A stretch of 64,000 bases of DNA from Cryptomeria japonica (GCF_030272615.1 NC_081415.1:264895925-264959924); one strand, 5' to 3'. Positions 31,501 to 43,814 are shown, counted from the stretch's first letter. The notes: generated by a model not told the origin, from the sequence alone. Translations and numbers: made by a program.

Positions 31501-32874
31501 CAATGATTTGCACCTTTATCCTCTTCCTTCTATATAACACTTATTTCTATTATGTTTCTCCTCACTAACATTTGTAGCTTTATATTGGGGCTCATTGTCA
31601 TCCATTGTGGTATAATCTCAAGTGAAACCATTATTTTTCTATGGTAAGAAACGTAATATTCTATAAGTGTGGTTTTCCTCACCTATACATTGGGTGGCCA
31701 TTGATAACTTATTTTGAGGCATGCATCCTTGCTTAAGGATCTCCTCTCATTCTCTTGTGTGCATCCTTGTTTAAAGATATTTTTCCTTTGTGAAAATAGT
31801 TATCCTTGGACAAGGATATTACCCTCTCTTTACCTCTTTAATAGCTATGTATCCCTCATAAGGACCCACCTTGTTTCTAGATGTTTCCTTTACAATGATC
31901 TCTTCCTTGCTTGAAGATTTGCATCCTCTATAAGGATCTTCTTCCTAGCTTGGAATGCATGCATTCTTGAAAAGGATATCTTCTTGGTGTTGAACATGTT
32001 TTATCCTTGAAATGGATCTCTATCTTCCTTAAACTATCAATGTAAAAAAATGTTGACATCTTAAGAGGGGGCATATGACCCTCCTAAATCTTGATTGTGT
32101 TGATATACCCACTTTGTGGTGGTGTTGCCTTGTATAATTCCCCTTGATGCAAGGTAATAAAATTTTGCATTTGGTTATTAGAATTTGTCTCTATTCTTAT
32201 GAGAATACATACTCTTAGCCTCTATTCTTGTGAGAACACACAATTTATTGATCTATGGATGACCTAGTATAGTGTGGCTTGATAGTTGGCATCCTTGTTG
32301 TTTGTGCCTTCTCAGGAACTTCTCATATAACATAACACAACTTGTTACATAATTGTTGTTGTTGATTACACTTTCTTAGGTATTGATTACCTAGTATAGC
32401 ATGGCGTGCGAGTGTGACTATTTGTTTCACTACATGAATCATATAGCATAATAGAATTTATTGGCCAGTGAAATCCACATCGTCTTTGTGGACCCCTAGT
32501 GTCGTAACACAGCTTGCTAGATGATGGACCATGGATCCTCCTCACATCCTAACAGTGTATGCTCTCATCTCTTTTTAGAAGTCTACTTGTGATTTTGCAA
32601 TAACATTCTGAGAATGATATTAGTGGTTGAGACAACCTTTACATCAAGATCTCTTCGCCTAATTGACTAAGAGTCTTTTATTTTTACTACTAACATTATT
32701 TTCTTTGTATATGTGTATCTTACTTTGAATGTTTTGTGTGGATTGATATGATACCAATCTTGGAGGCTTATGTATACCTCAGATTAGTATTATCATATCC
32801 CTTTTATTCCTTTCTCTTAGTTACTTTTTCTCTTTATCTCTACTTTATGGTGAATATGAGCATAAGTTCACACT
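31501..32874 (+). other. 3' noncoding region of Gypsy element C
   Basis: No RT or integrase is left between the linker and the 3' LTR, so a large internal deletion is likely. It contains a degenerate array of ATCCTTG..AAGGAT half-palindromes (31715-32020) and an internal purine tract, ATGTTGACATCTTAAGAGGG (32052-32071), which has a counterpart in element H. The segment near 32600-32690 (AGTGGTTGAGACAACC, CATCAAGATCTCTTCGCC) resembles 57960-58020 in H and shows that the two belong to one family. Confidence 0.6.
31715..32020. repeat. Degenerate array of ATCCTTG..AAGGAT inverted motifs
   Basis: At least six short stem-like units in 300 bp: GCATCCTTGCTTAAGGATCT, TTTAAAGATAT, TATCCTTGGACAAGGATAT, CATCCTCTATAAGGATCT, TTCTTGAAAAGGATATC and TATCCTTGAAATGGATCT. 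Spacing varies from about 40 to 60 bp. Each unit could fold as a small hairpin. Confidence 0.7.
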
Positions 32875-32892
32875 CCTAAAGTGGGGGATAAA
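32875..32892 (+). promoter_or_regulatory. Polypurine tract of Gypsy element C
   Basis: CTAAAGTGGGGGATAAA directly precedes an LTR starting TGTTGTGTTG. Element H has CTAAAGTAGGGGCTAAA in the same place (58214-58231). Confidence 0.75.
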
Positions 32893-33661
32893 TGTTGTGT
32901 TGTAAATTGTATCCCTTTGCAATTTCACACTCTAATTGGGTCCCTACTTTAGTGTGTTTTTTCCTTATAATATCAAAGTGTTTTTTCCCTAATGTTGAGA
33001 TTGGATCCTATGTTCTAGATCCTAATACTCTGCTACCCTTTTCTCTAGTCCCTATTTAAGAGGACTAGGATGCTAGTGCCCTAGACTGAGTTTAATAGAG
33101 CACCCAACACTTTGATCCCTCCAAAAGGGGGTCCAAAATAGAAAATTTGTGAGTGTCAACCATTTTCATTTATGATCCAATATATAAAAAATATTTTACC
33201 ATTGGATATCAGCTTAAATTCAGAAATACATTATAGATCCTATGTAAAGCAACCTTTCATCATTAACAAGATAAAGAAGTTCTAAGAAAAAGCATTCCTA
33301 TTCAATTCAATCAAGAGAATATCTAAGCACATTGAGTGGGAAGCTACAACTCTCTACATTCATGTATGATTTCCTATTCATGATTTATCTTTTGTGATCA
33401 TGTTATTTCATCAACACTTGCAGGACTTGTCTAAAGAGCATTGTGTCATCACCTTTATGTGAAACTTCCTAAGATGTTTTCATACCTAGCATATAATCAT
33501 TTAATTTTAGTATTCCAATTATTAAAATCACTCTTTTCACATCACCATACTTATTATGGAGGTGGGAACACCAATACAAGATTTGACATAGGAAAGCCCC
33601 TATGCAACATAACCATTTTTTCCTATTTTCATGTGTAAAATCCAATAGTGGAGAACTATAA
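32893..33661 (+). mobile_element. 3' LTR of Gypsy element C (right end interrupted)
   Basis: Starts TGTTGTGTTGTAAATTGTAT, similar to the H LTRs (TGTAGCATCCTAAATTCTAC). A TATTTAAGAGG near 33053 is TATA-like. At 33662 a different LTR starts with TGTCCC, so this LTR is either cut there by element E or ends near it; no clear CA end is visible. Confidence 0.6.
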
Positions 33662-34640
33662 TGTCCCTTTCCATGATTTATGTGAATAATTAAATTTAAG
33701 GGCAAAAAGATAAAGTCATTATTATTGGTTCTTAATTATTCACTTTAATTCATAAGGGACCATTTTAAGTGAAAATTAAATAAAGGAGTGAAAAAGATAA
33801 AGTTTTGTACAAAATATTACAATCATTCGTTATGATTAATAAAGGGGCCATCTTAAGTCATAAAGTTATTTCTCCAAGGAGAATTCATGAAGGGGGCTAT
33901 TTAAAAATTAATGAAAATATTAATGCCAAAACAAATTGTGTAAGTTGTGAGTTCTTAAAGCATTGATGGCTTTTTGAGGAGATATAAGGAGGGGATGAGA
34001 GGCTTTGATGGGCATTATTGTCGACTACTTTCTATGATTTTTCATTCTCTGCAAGTTGAATCCAAGAAGAAGTATGGAAACCCTATCTTAGCAATTCTGG
34101 ATGTAGTCCTAGGTCTGTAACAACATGCTACTCTAGTTTGGAAGTAGTAATTTCATCAAAAATACCTATCGCTGGAATTGTTGGTGGTCTTTTTGGCAAT
34201 CTATGAGAGTTTATTTCATACTAAAGTAGTTCATGGGTTCCATACAACGATCTAAAATTGGTATAGAGCCTTTTCTTCAACCAGACCACTCACAGGTGGC
34301 CAAAATACACATCAAGACACCTCTATATGAATATTGTACCTCCTTGAGGGATTGGACACTAAAAAGCTTCCAGCTTCTAGTCTGTGGCACACCTTAAATT
34401 AATCCTTTGACAACAAATCGAGATTATTGATTGTTATATGTGATCTACGAATTTGATTATTGAAAAATCTAGTATGTGAGCTAAATTTCTATAATTTCAA
34501 TAAAAAACTTGTTGTTCAATGCCTAGCCTTTAAATTAGTTTTGAGTGAAATTCAAGTAATTGTTGTTGTTATCAATTTATTTAAAATAAATAAACATATA
34601 TTGCATAAGTTTCAAAAAGGGCATAGGAGAGAATATTTCA
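33662..34640 (+). mobile_element. 5' LTR of Gypsy element E
   Basis: 979 bp, starting TGTCCCTTTCCATG and ending GAATATTTCA. It is followed by a primer site and then gag and protease of a second Gypsy type. The left flank TATAA (33657-33661) would be its TSD, but the 3' end of the element is missing, so it cannot be confirmed. Confidence 0.72.
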
Positions 34641-34641
34641 A

Positions 34642-34654
34642 TGGTATCAAAGTC
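34642..34654 (+). promoter_or_regulatory. Primer-binding site of Gypsy element E, initiator-Met type
   Basis: TGGTATCAAAGTC lies one base after the LTR end. It differs by two bases from TGGTATCAGAGC. This primer type is usual for chromovirus-like Gypsy elements and agrees with the protease type found downstream. Confidence 0.75.
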
Positions 34655-34940
34655 ACTTTTCCTATCAGCATGTGTGGTAATCCATGTACATGTCAGTTTG
34701 GGGGTGATCCAAGTGTTTGCATGTTAGAATATATGGGTGCATACTACTTCTAATAAGTTGCATGTTATATTGAATTTCTTCTATGCATCCTAGCGAGGTA
34801 GGACCACACAAATATTTCACCAAGAGCAGATCAGGACAGCAATCAAAAGCTTTAGTAGAATAAGAACCTTTTCTTGAACCTGACAACATGGCAAAGCAAT
34901 GAGAAGGGGTGGTAATGGAAAACCAAGTCTTCAAGATATT

Positions 34941-36063
34941 ATGGCTCAAATGGCACAACAATAAAAAATAATGCAAAATTTCATGCGGTCACAACAACTT
35001 GTTAATGCCATTAGCAATCTAAGAATCCAGTCCTAGGCATAGAACCAATATGGTGAAAGAAGTGAAGTTGGGAATGAAAAATAGAATAGGACAACATCTA
35101 ACGCTATTAGGATAGTGAGCACAAGGTATTATTAGCCCCTTCATCTTGTGTTTTTGTCAAGGCAAGTGGAGGAAGAAGAAGTTCCTGCATTGGAGGAAGT
35201 TGAGACTCACATTGTTGATGATGTCATGGTGGCATATAATTAAAATAGAGCATTTCCCCTTGATTTAAGAGGACTAAACAACTTGAATCAATTCATGAAC
35301 CAAAAAAGGGAAAAAAGCTAGATACCACCAAGAGAGACAAGAAAGGAGACCTAGAGGGAAAACTAGACAAGGTACTTGGCCTAAAGAATCTAAGGATGCA
35401 TTGAATAAGGTTACATTACCCATGTTCAATGGAAGCGAGAAAGTAAGTGCCATATCATGGGTGCACAAGCTTGATACATTCATGTCAATGAAACCTATGA
35501 AAGGAGAAAACTACACAGTTTTCCACAATGCATTTGGAGGGTGTAGCATATGATTGGTGGCTATGGGTTAGTATCCTAGGACCATGCATTAATTCATTCC
35601 TATGAGGAATTTGTCAATAAGCTAATTTCTTGCTTTGACCGGAAAGATGTAGAGGTCTACTAAAGGGATTTGGCTCATCTCAAGCAACTTGGACATGTGG
35701 AAACATATGTTAATGAGTCCCAAAAAAATTATGTCATGGTTCTTGATATATCTGAAAGGACAGTCACTAGGTTGTTTGTAGAAGGTCTAAGTGACAATCT
35801 AAGGGGGTTCGTCAAGGTGCATAAGACTAATACCTTGCATGATGCCATCGAGTTAGCCCTTGACTTTGAGGTCACACCTTTTCAAACACACAAGAAGAAC
35901 TTTAGAAATAAGAAATCAAATGATGAATCAAATGAGAAGGTTCTTGTTCAACCCAAGAACACATCTCCTAAGGTAGAAAACAAGTCAAAAAATGAGCTAA
36001 GAAGAAAGAACCTTGGGCACCAAGACATAGATGTCTTGGTAAGGGCAAGGCTCATCTTATCAA
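34941..36063 (+). pseudogene. Gypsy gag (element E, chromovirus-like)
   Basis: The likely start is the ATG at 34941 (MAQMAQQ), followed by an acidic stretch (VEEEEVPALEEVETHIVDD). The capsid domain includes LPMFNGSEKVSAISWVHKLD, INSFL.EEFVNKLISCFD, LAHLKQLGHVETYVNESQ, RLFVEGLSDNLRGFVKVH and LHDAIELALDFE, all typical of this gag type. The basic C-terminal tail (KKNFRNKKSNDESNEK) lacks a clear zinc knuckle. Several stops occur in the first half; 35670-36068 is open. Confidence 0.82.
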
Positions 36064-36064
36064 G

Positions 36065-36435
36065 GTGATATCTGATATGGACAATGATGAGGATGATGAG
36101 CATGATGACGGAACACGTGGTACTTTTTCTTCCCTATCTGGTAGATCTAGAGATCATCTTTTCATGTTAAAAGGGATTTCCAGAGGACAAAAAGTTATGT
36201 GTATGGTGGACAGCGGTGTTACACATAACTTTATTGATGAAGACTTTGTAGTTAGGGAAGGAATACAAGTAGAAGACTTTTCTAGATTCAGCATCATGTT
36301 GGCAGATAGATCCAAAATTAGTTGTACAAGAAGAATACCAAGGTTGAGCATTCAATTAGATAATTATACTTTTGAAAATAAATACTATGTTGTTGGAATT
36401 GATGCCACTGAACTAGTTTTGGGAGTTCATGGGCT
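36065..36435 (+). pseudogene. Gypsy aspartic protease (element E), truncated
   Basis: GISRGQKVMCMVDSGVTHNF is the catalytic block; the DSG triad is intact, with V in place of A in DSGATHNF. Then FVVREGIQVEDFSRFSIMLA, ISCTRRIPRLSIQLDNYTF and GIDATELVLGVHGLH, the family's DVVLGVQWL block. The gene ends abruptly there and passes into sequence read best on the minus strand (F). RT, RNase H and integrase are missing. Confidence 0.85.
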
Positions 36436-37056
36436 ACATATATCATTGTACCGGAGATAGAATTCAATTTGCTAGATTCATAAACTTTGTATCCAATAAT
36501 CATTGATGCAAATCTAACATCATGATATAAGATATCATCAATTATCATTGATCTACTATCAAATTAAGCATCAGTTAGCTTTGTGATAGTTAGATTTGTT
36601 ACCTTCCTCAAATTAGGTTTTCCACAAGTTTGATTCAGGCATGTAACTACATGGATTGTCTGTTTAGTTATCTTGAAGGGTTTATCCAACCATATGAATT
36701 AATCGTGAACACAACTCAGAATGTATCTTACCCATTCATCTTTATCGAATGTCGAAAAGTGAACAAGACTGGGTGAAACCCTTCCTCTACAATTGTGCAT
36801 ATTTTAGTTTGGGATTTCCAACTTCCTCCATTAAGTGGTCAATAAACAGGGTTGAGATGTCTTTATTTCTAGTTTCCTCCATTGTACAGTGAATTTATGC
36901 CTTCACGTTATTGATATGCAAAGATCAATAGGGAATAGTTGAAAAAACACCATTAGGATCATCCTCAACAGACTTAAATGGGTGCCTTTTGAATTGCGGC
37001 CTTGCTTGCTCAGAAACTTCTACTACAAAAGGTGTATTAACATAAGAAGATGTCAT
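36430..37056 (-). pseudogene. Unidentified retroelement ORF (element F or a separate fragment)
   Basis: On minus, an ATG at 37056 opens MTSSYVNTPFVVEVSEQARP. Further on, with stops and a frame change, it shows DDPNGVFSTIPY, TLFIDHLMEEVGNPKLKYAQ, SCVHD.FIWLDKPFKITKQ, SRSMIIDDILYHDVRF and SMIIGYKVYESSKLNS. It looks like a real decayed coding region but I recognise no family. It lies downstream of the coiled-coil gag on the minus strand, where protease or integrase would be expected. It may be a lineage-specific gag-like domain. The left end fuses with element E's protease. Confidence 0.5.
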
Positions 37057-37600
37057 TTCGAGAAATTTTAGAGTTCAAAGGATAAACACGCTTTGATAAA
37101 TATCTTTTTCTTCTATCAAATGCACAAGAACTCCTTGTCAGATGAATTCAAGCCTTTTGATCGCCTTGAAAATTGGTTTACCTCGCTTTGCAGTCTCAAC
37201 TCTTCATTTGAAATGTGAGAAATGATTCACATTTCACCCTTTTTAACTTTGCAAACCCTAACTTTAAGTTGAAATAAATGCAACTATAAATTTCAACCGG
37301 ATGTCTTGATCAGTATAATCCATTCCACCGAATTCCAAAATTCGCATGAAGAATTCTGGATAATCATCTCCAAGCATCTGCAATCAACCTTGATTGATCA
37401 TAGATCTCTCCAAGGGGTTCTCCAAGATTGTGCATGAAGATACCACCCACTAAGGCACCAAATGCCTTAGTTATCGAATGAAGATCCTGCACTGAATTTA
37501 GGTGCAGATCCACTGCCAATCTTAGATTCATCTTTTCTCACCCACATCTTCTCATGCTTGTTCTAAATCTCTTCTACCTTTGCCTTGCCTTCCTAATTAG
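37057..37600 (-). other. Region between two minus-strand frames of element F
   Basis: No domain recognised. It lies between the unidentified ORF and the zinc-knuckle protein and may be an untranslated leader or a deleted junction. Confidence 0.35.
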
Positions 37601-38632
37601 ATTTTCCTTTGTTTACCAGAGCATTATTCTTGCTTCTACAATACTTTGCAATGTGACCAATTTTGTCGCATGCATGGCAAACAATAGTTTTCTGTATAGG
37701 TCTGAAATTTATCTAATTTGGTCTCATCCTGCATTGGTTAGAGACATATCCAAACATCCCAAAAGAATAACATCTCTTTTTCTAAAAAAAAATTCATTAT
37801 TGCTCTGCACATGTTTGACTTCTGACCAAAATTATTGCATATAAAACACTGACTAGTAAAGGTAGGACCACTGTTCATATTGTTCAATCCATTATTCATC
37901 CTATTTTTGCATTGATTTGCTCTATGACCAAATTTATTGCAAGTAAAACATCTACCATTGAATTTATGGGTGGTAGGTTGTCTTATCAGAGGATTCTTGC
38001 TCTTCTTATGATTGGGATTTGTATTGGTTTGTCCAGATCTGGAGGATTCTCCTTTCTCAAATCCAAGTCCTCTCGTGTCTTTTCCATGTCTTTGACTTTC
38101 CAACATCTCATCAAGCCTTGTTGAGATAGCATTGAATTTTTCTTTGTATGCATTTGCAGTAGCAAGTTCATCTCTTAGGGCAATAATCTGTCTCTCAAGT
38201 TCTTGACCAATATTCCTTGATTGTGTCAACTCAAGCTTCAATTGATCATTCTCATAGGTGAGCTTGAAGAATTCACCTGATATGTCCTTCAATGATTGAG
38301 TCAAACTTTCTTCATTCTTATTCTACTCTTCAATCTCCTTAGTCAGCTTCCCTACAATGGATTTCATCTCATTCTTCAATACAACATTCTCTCTAGCAAG
38401 ATTATCACATTCATCATCTTTGTCTTAATTTTCCATGGATTGTTCTTCTTTCTCCTTTAGCTTGTCCATCAGCTCTTTCTTCTAGTCTCTTGAAGTGTTT
38501 ACTTGATCTTTCAAATCATTAATGAAGTCTTCAGTTGCATTCATGTTTCTCTTTAAGGAACTTATTTCATTTCTTGTTGTATTAAGATCCTCCAGTGCTA
38601 GACAAAGTTGTCTTTGCAAAGCGGAGTTCATT
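37600..38632 (-). pseudogene. Coiled-coil protein with three zinc knuckles (gag-like, element F)
   Basis: Starts on minus at an ATG at about 38632 (MNSALQRQLCLALEDLNTTR), 53 bases after the primer site. A long coiled coil follows, with heptad-like stretches such as ISSLKRNMNATEDFINDLKD, NVVLKNEMKSIVGKLTKEI and QLKLELTQSRNIGQELERQ. Then a basic linker (NHKKSKNPLIRQ) and CCHC knuckles: CFTCNKFGHRANQC (intact), CFICNNFGQKSNMC (His is Gln) and CHACDKIGHIAKYC (intact, near 37660-37685). CCHC knuckles bind RNA in gag. The UBN2 capsid part of Copia gag is not visible. Three TAG/TAA stops lie in the first half. Confidence 0.75.
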
Positions 38633-38684
38633 GATTCAATCTCTCGAACCTTTCTCAAGCGGTTAGGCTTCCTCGAATGAACTA

Positions 38685-38697
38685 GGCTCTAATACCA
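38685..38697 (-). promoter_or_regulatory. Primer-binding site of element F, initiator-Met type
   Basis: On minus it reads TGGTATTAGAGCC, two bases (AT) after the LTR end, one difference from the standard TGGTATCAGAGC. The same AT spacer is seen in elements B and K. Confidence 0.85.
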
Positions 38698-38699
38698 AT

Positions 38700-40383
38700 T
38701 GTTGGAAACAAGGAACACTGAGAGGGGGGTGAATTGGTGTTCTACTAGTGAATAAGTTTTCAAACTTAGTCTCAAACCATCGGAAGAAAATGCAAGAAAG
38801 TAAAATGTAGAAACACAAGATAATCAACCATAAAATCATAACACCGGGATTTTTACGTGGAAATATAGAAAGGGAAAAACCAAAGTGGGATCAGAAGCCA
38901 CAATATTCATATATTGTGATTAGGACTACATAAATATTACATAAGGGGAATGCACTTGCATTCAGGCACACTACCTCGAACCAAAGGTTCAATTACAATA
39001 TAGAAGTCTCACTAACTTATAGATCGATTACAATGATAACTACAATGATTGAACTCTGAAATAGCATCAAATAATACCTGGATAAGTTTCGGTTAAGTGC
39101 AAGAAGTCTGACTATAACACCTCTGCTACTCTGCTTTGTTCTACTTCTCAATCAACTAGCAGATCAAGAATGCACATGTGAAACTGCACCAAATAGGTTT
39201 CTTGATCTCAACTCGCTCATATCATCATCCAAAAATATCTTCTACATCAGTCATATATATCCACAATCATAAAATAAGACATTCATCAAGTCGGGCAAGC
39301 ACAATATGCAATGTAATGTGTAACCAGATGTTGGCTTAGATTGGATCACCAGAACATATGCGGATCAATCAAATAATGTCTAAATGATTTCTATATGTCA
39401 GCCCTATCATCCCGTGCATGAATCTAACCACTGCAATCACCGCAAAGATTCTGGACCAAAAGTGCTCTGATTATCCTAAGATATCGAAGACAGATTATCA
39501 TATCAAGTCCTCTTTCAGATATCAAAATCTAGAACTACTGGATAGGATTTCCAAGGAGAGTTGCCATCAATGACAGCTCTAATGCATTATCCATGCACTA
39601 GAGTCCATCGGTTGAGTGTCAATTGCCAAAAATTTCAAGGTCGGCTAAACCCTCAATACAAATTGCAAAATAACAACCTCACGCTACAACAACATATGCG
39701 GACCAAAACAATGTCAGCTAAGACATAGTCTAGACCCAAATCAATACCGTAAATATGCAATGCCTCCAATAATTATGCCTCGATCATCTGCAACATGCTA
39801 CAATCACCAAGAATGTCGCATAACATGAAAAACATAACCAAACCAAGAAAATCTTCAATAATGCGCACAATAACCAATGCGGACCACAAATACGCATAGA
39901 ACACAATCTAGAGATATTCACAAGCAATGTGAATTGTACCACAACAATCGCAATAACTTGAATTACCAGAATCATCATCATCATCTCACCATCAGAGCTC
40001 AAGAATGCCATCATAACTACTTGTCAACATGAAAGATTTGCTTGTGGATATCCAAATTTTGAACCAATTGAACTGAGGACACACATCAACATCCAAAAAA
40101 CATCCCATACATCTGCAACTAAAGATATAGCAATTCTGAAGCACAAACTAGGATACCGAGTAACACAAACAACTGAATATCAACCTCAATACTGGATCTC
40201 ATAACTCGAACAAAGCATCTTGCGAACCACTGAAACTTATGATGAATCAACTAGAGATACTTATCTTAAAACCCATTTAGCTGCAACAACTCAACTGCAA
40301 CATGCCAACTCATTCAACCAAACTACAAAATTGGAATGCAAAGAAGAATATGGTGACATTAATGACAAAACACAGTTCCAACA
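38700..40383 (-). mobile_element. 5' LTR of Copia-type element F
   Basis: On + it starts TGTTGGAAACAAGG and ends AACACAGTTCCAACA (1,684 bp). The complement of the shared Copia LTR blocks is present at 38710-38730 (CACTGAGAGGGGGGTGAATT) and 38850-38890 (TTACGTGGAAAT, GGGAAAAACCAAAGTGGG). No partner LTR is found to the left, so the element is truncated. Confidence 0.85.
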
Positions 40384-42401
40384 AACATCTCAACAATATC
40401 CAACAGATTCACTATGCTAGACTAGTGAACAAGAGAGCCAAGTTGAGATTGATTGACAAAGGGGGGGTCTCTTGGACTTAAGATTTTTGAGAAAGTGTTT
40501 GAACTTGATGTAGACCGAGACTATGCAAGGACTAGGTGAAGATGACAAACTTTGGTTTTGATGAAAAATGAGGATGAAGACAAGATCTATGAGGATTGAA
40601 AATAAACTATGCAAGACTAAGACAATATGGACCATGAAATGACAGTATGAGGACTGAGGATGGACTAGGAATACTTAGGATGAGCTATGTAATCTATTGG
40701 ACTTAGGATCACAAAGAGTAAAGTGTTGTTTCCATTTTTCAAAAGTGTGATGCTTGTTTGGTTTCTAATTTGATCAGTTTGTTTAGGGGAGATTATTTTG
40801 GTGACAGATTTTCTAACTTTTGAAAACAGTTTGTGAAAAAGTATGGCCAATGTATTTTGTTCTGATTGACTCTAAAAACAAAGTTTCACAAGGAAGGGCC
40901 TAAATTATCCCATATCAAGGCTGACTCTATATTGGTTTGGAACATACAATACACAAACAAACACAGTATACAAAGCCTACATTGGATAGTGGAAACCATT
41001 CAATGGGGCCCTGCAACAAAATACTGAAACAAGACGGACAGCTACAGAGTTTGGCAGCACTGGCTCCACTCCATGATACACACTTCTTGAGCATGCCAGG
41101 ATCTCTTATGCCGAAGATCTAGAGATCTTATAATCAGGGATTTTCTATCTCATCATCCAAGGTACATGGAGGGTATTTATGCGATACGGTCCATAATCCT
41201 GGAACCATTGAACGTGGAATTTTGGGCTACTAATTTGTTTCTTATTATAATTTTGAGGGATCTTGATCCAACGACGAATTCTCAGAGCAAGCCACTTAAG
41301 GATTTAATTGAGCTTATCGGTGCAAAGGGGGCCTCCACATATATTTAATTCACTTGGCACTCTAGCAGCTTGACTAGTATATTTATATAGCGGCTCGAAA
41401 AACCCACTCGAGAGTATGTTGGGAGAGACAATATCCCCAATGTATCTCAACTCAAGACACCACTATGAGGTGATGAAATCCCCATCAGCAATAGCCCTCA
41501 ACTACTGAAAATAAAAAACATGGGTGTTGTTATCACTTTTCTCAATCTCCCAAGACCCCAAAGGTGGGTGGAAAGATACTCTATGCAATGGTGGGTCCAC
41601 CCAAGACATAGAGCAAGCACTCTAGAGTTCTTTTCCTTTAAGATTGTAGTATGTGAGCTATTATAACATAAAGCAAGCACATGTCCATTTTAAACCCAAA
41701 GTCCAAATGTGAGATACACAAGTACATGTCCATTTTAAACCATTCATTCAAGAGTGTGTTTTGGGTTCATTTTAAGCACCAAATCAAAAGATTAAAGCAT
41801 ATATGTCCATTTTTAAACCCAAATCCAAAAATGAGCTAAATCTAGAAATCCTGCAACCACACATTAGTTGGTTTGATAAAAAAAATATTTGACTGATTAT
41901 GCCTTCTCTATTTTTCCTTGCCACATGCTACAAATAGAGCATTAATAGAACCAAAAACAAAATCAGAAATATTAAAGAAAATACAGAACAAAAAACTCTC
42001 AAATTCATCCAATGAATGTGAATCGGTCTCAAATCAAATGCGAATTTTTGAGTGAGAAGATGCGAATTTTTGTCACACCGATTGCACATTTTTGTCTGTA
42101 TGAACACAACTCACTACCTAAGCGAATGTGAATTACTAATAGACAAAAATTTAAAAGATGGAGATAAATTTGTAAAATAGAGGATTAATTCGAAATGATA
42201 TTAGCCATGACCTCAATTTCATCAAATATGTCAATTTTTTGTAGATATTTGTGCACAAGGTTATAGTAAATGGATAGAGCAGCTTGATCTTCTAGGTCTT
42301 GGAGCCTTCTTTATGCCCTGAGTATTCATTGATGAGCCTTTTTGTTGTCTTTTATTCTTTGATTTCCTTCTTGTGCCTGAGATTTTAAATCTCACCTTCC
42401 C
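40384..42401. other. Unassigned region
   Basis: No recognised domain. A 60-codon + frame (41166-41348) with LKDLIELIGAKGASTYI near its end looks protein-like and continues weakly after a stop (FTWHSSSLTSIFI), but I cannot place it. Short direct repeats of ACATGTCCATTTTAAACC occur near 41680, 41725 and 41800. It may be older retroelement debris flanking F and G. Confidence 0.35.
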
Positions 42402-43358
42402 TGCCATGAGATCAGACGCATTTCACACAGAAAAATGAAAGCTTCCAGATTTCAAAATGATTTGTGGGTTAGAAGTGAAAAAAGATCGTGAATTGAAATA
42501 ACAAAAAAAACTGAAAGGATGATTAAAAATTCCTTCAATTGATCCAAAATACAGCTTCCATTTCTCTTCTCCAATATTGTGTTTTGTGGTTCTAAAATAT
42601 CACTTTGAGATTCCTGCATAAAGATGACACGATAATTTCAAAGATCATGATTGTTTGAAATGGAGAGATGATGTTAAATTTATAGATTTTTGAGACAGAT
42701 TGGGTGAGAAATGGAACTCAAGTGCTGATTGACAGTTAAACTGATTTGATTGATATGTTAAGTGGATAGATTGGATAGATAACTCAATTGATTGGACTGA
42801 TAACCAGATAGATTAGCTAGTTAACTGAATTGACTAGGGAGAAGACTAAATTGATTGACTTGTTAGAAAAAAGGTGATTTGGAGTTAAAAGTGGAGATTG
42901 GAGAGTTAACTAAGTTAACTAATTTGATCAATCAGTCATGATTTTCAACATGTGTTGTAGGATTTTGAATTGAAATTCAACTTCATGTTTATTTGGATTT
43001 CAGTTTTGATTTTTGAATGTTGAAATGCACATGAAATTTATTGAAACGTGATGAAATTAGAATCTGGTGAAATGCGAATTTGGGGAAATTGGAGAATGAA
43101 CTAATTAATTAAATAATTTAAATAAAATTATTTAATCATTTGAAATGAAATTAATTAAATAATTAATATTGGAGAAGGGGTCAAATGATGAATTGTGAAG
43201 GGGAATTAGAAATTAAATGATTAATATTTGTAGAAGGTGGTGATTAAATTAATTTATAAGAATATGATTAATTAGATTAATTAAATAATTAAAGAATTAT
43301 TTAATTAATAGGATGAATAATTAGTAAATGATCAATGAGACATTTTTAGGTGTCTACA
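42402..43358 (-). mobile_element. Gypsy LTR, minus orientation, inserted at the protease of element G
   Basis: Read on minus it starts TGTAGACACCTAAAAATG (ending at 43358 on +), is rich in TTAATTAA in its first 300 bp and has CTATAAATTTAAC, TATA-like, near 42680. The + right flank continues element G's protease just after its catalytic triad should occur. The left end is uncertain; TGCCATGAG at 42402 is a guess from the length of related LTRs, and no TSD is found. It may be the 5' end of a longer truncated element. Confidence 0.55.
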
Positions 43359-43645
43359 ATTAATATTATGCCTCTTAAGATAATGCAACAATAGGAATTG
43401 TGGGTTGACATTGCCTATGGTAAATGCTATGTTATGACTAATAAGGCAATACCAGTTTTGGGAGTGATTAAACACTTAGAATTAATGTTTGTTGCATGCC
43501 TTGATGGATTCTATAAAATGGATGTTACTATGGTTGACATTCCTCCTCAATATGGAATGTTGTTATCTAGACAATGGGGTGTAGTAGTAGGTGGGAAAGT
43601 GAAGATTGATCTTCCATTTGCTATTGTTCCTATCAATGGCTAAGA
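43359..43645 (+). pseudogene. Gypsy protease, C-terminal part (element G)
   Basis: INIMPLKIMQQ, stop, ELWVDIAYGKCYVM, AIPVLGVIKHLELMF, VTMVDIPPQYGMLLSRQWGV and GGKVKIDLPFA match the protease of element D block by block. The DSGA catalytic part is missing because an LTR abuts at 43358. The frame ends with TAA near 43643. Confidence 0.78.
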
Positions 43646-43814
43646 GGTGAATATTTATAGAGAACCTAGATTCATAGTCATTGTAAAGGAGATTCCTCCC
43701 AATGACCTCGTATGTTTCTCTGATGTTGACATTAACAATTTCCAAGTAGAACAACCACAACCACCACTAAAAAATACGAATGCAATTAGCATTGAATTAC
43801 AATAGGATCAACAT

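Noticed and set aside
40220-41348. Short frames right of element F as a host gene
   Set aside because: Only 60-70 codons each, with no domain and no continuation with splice signals that I could read.
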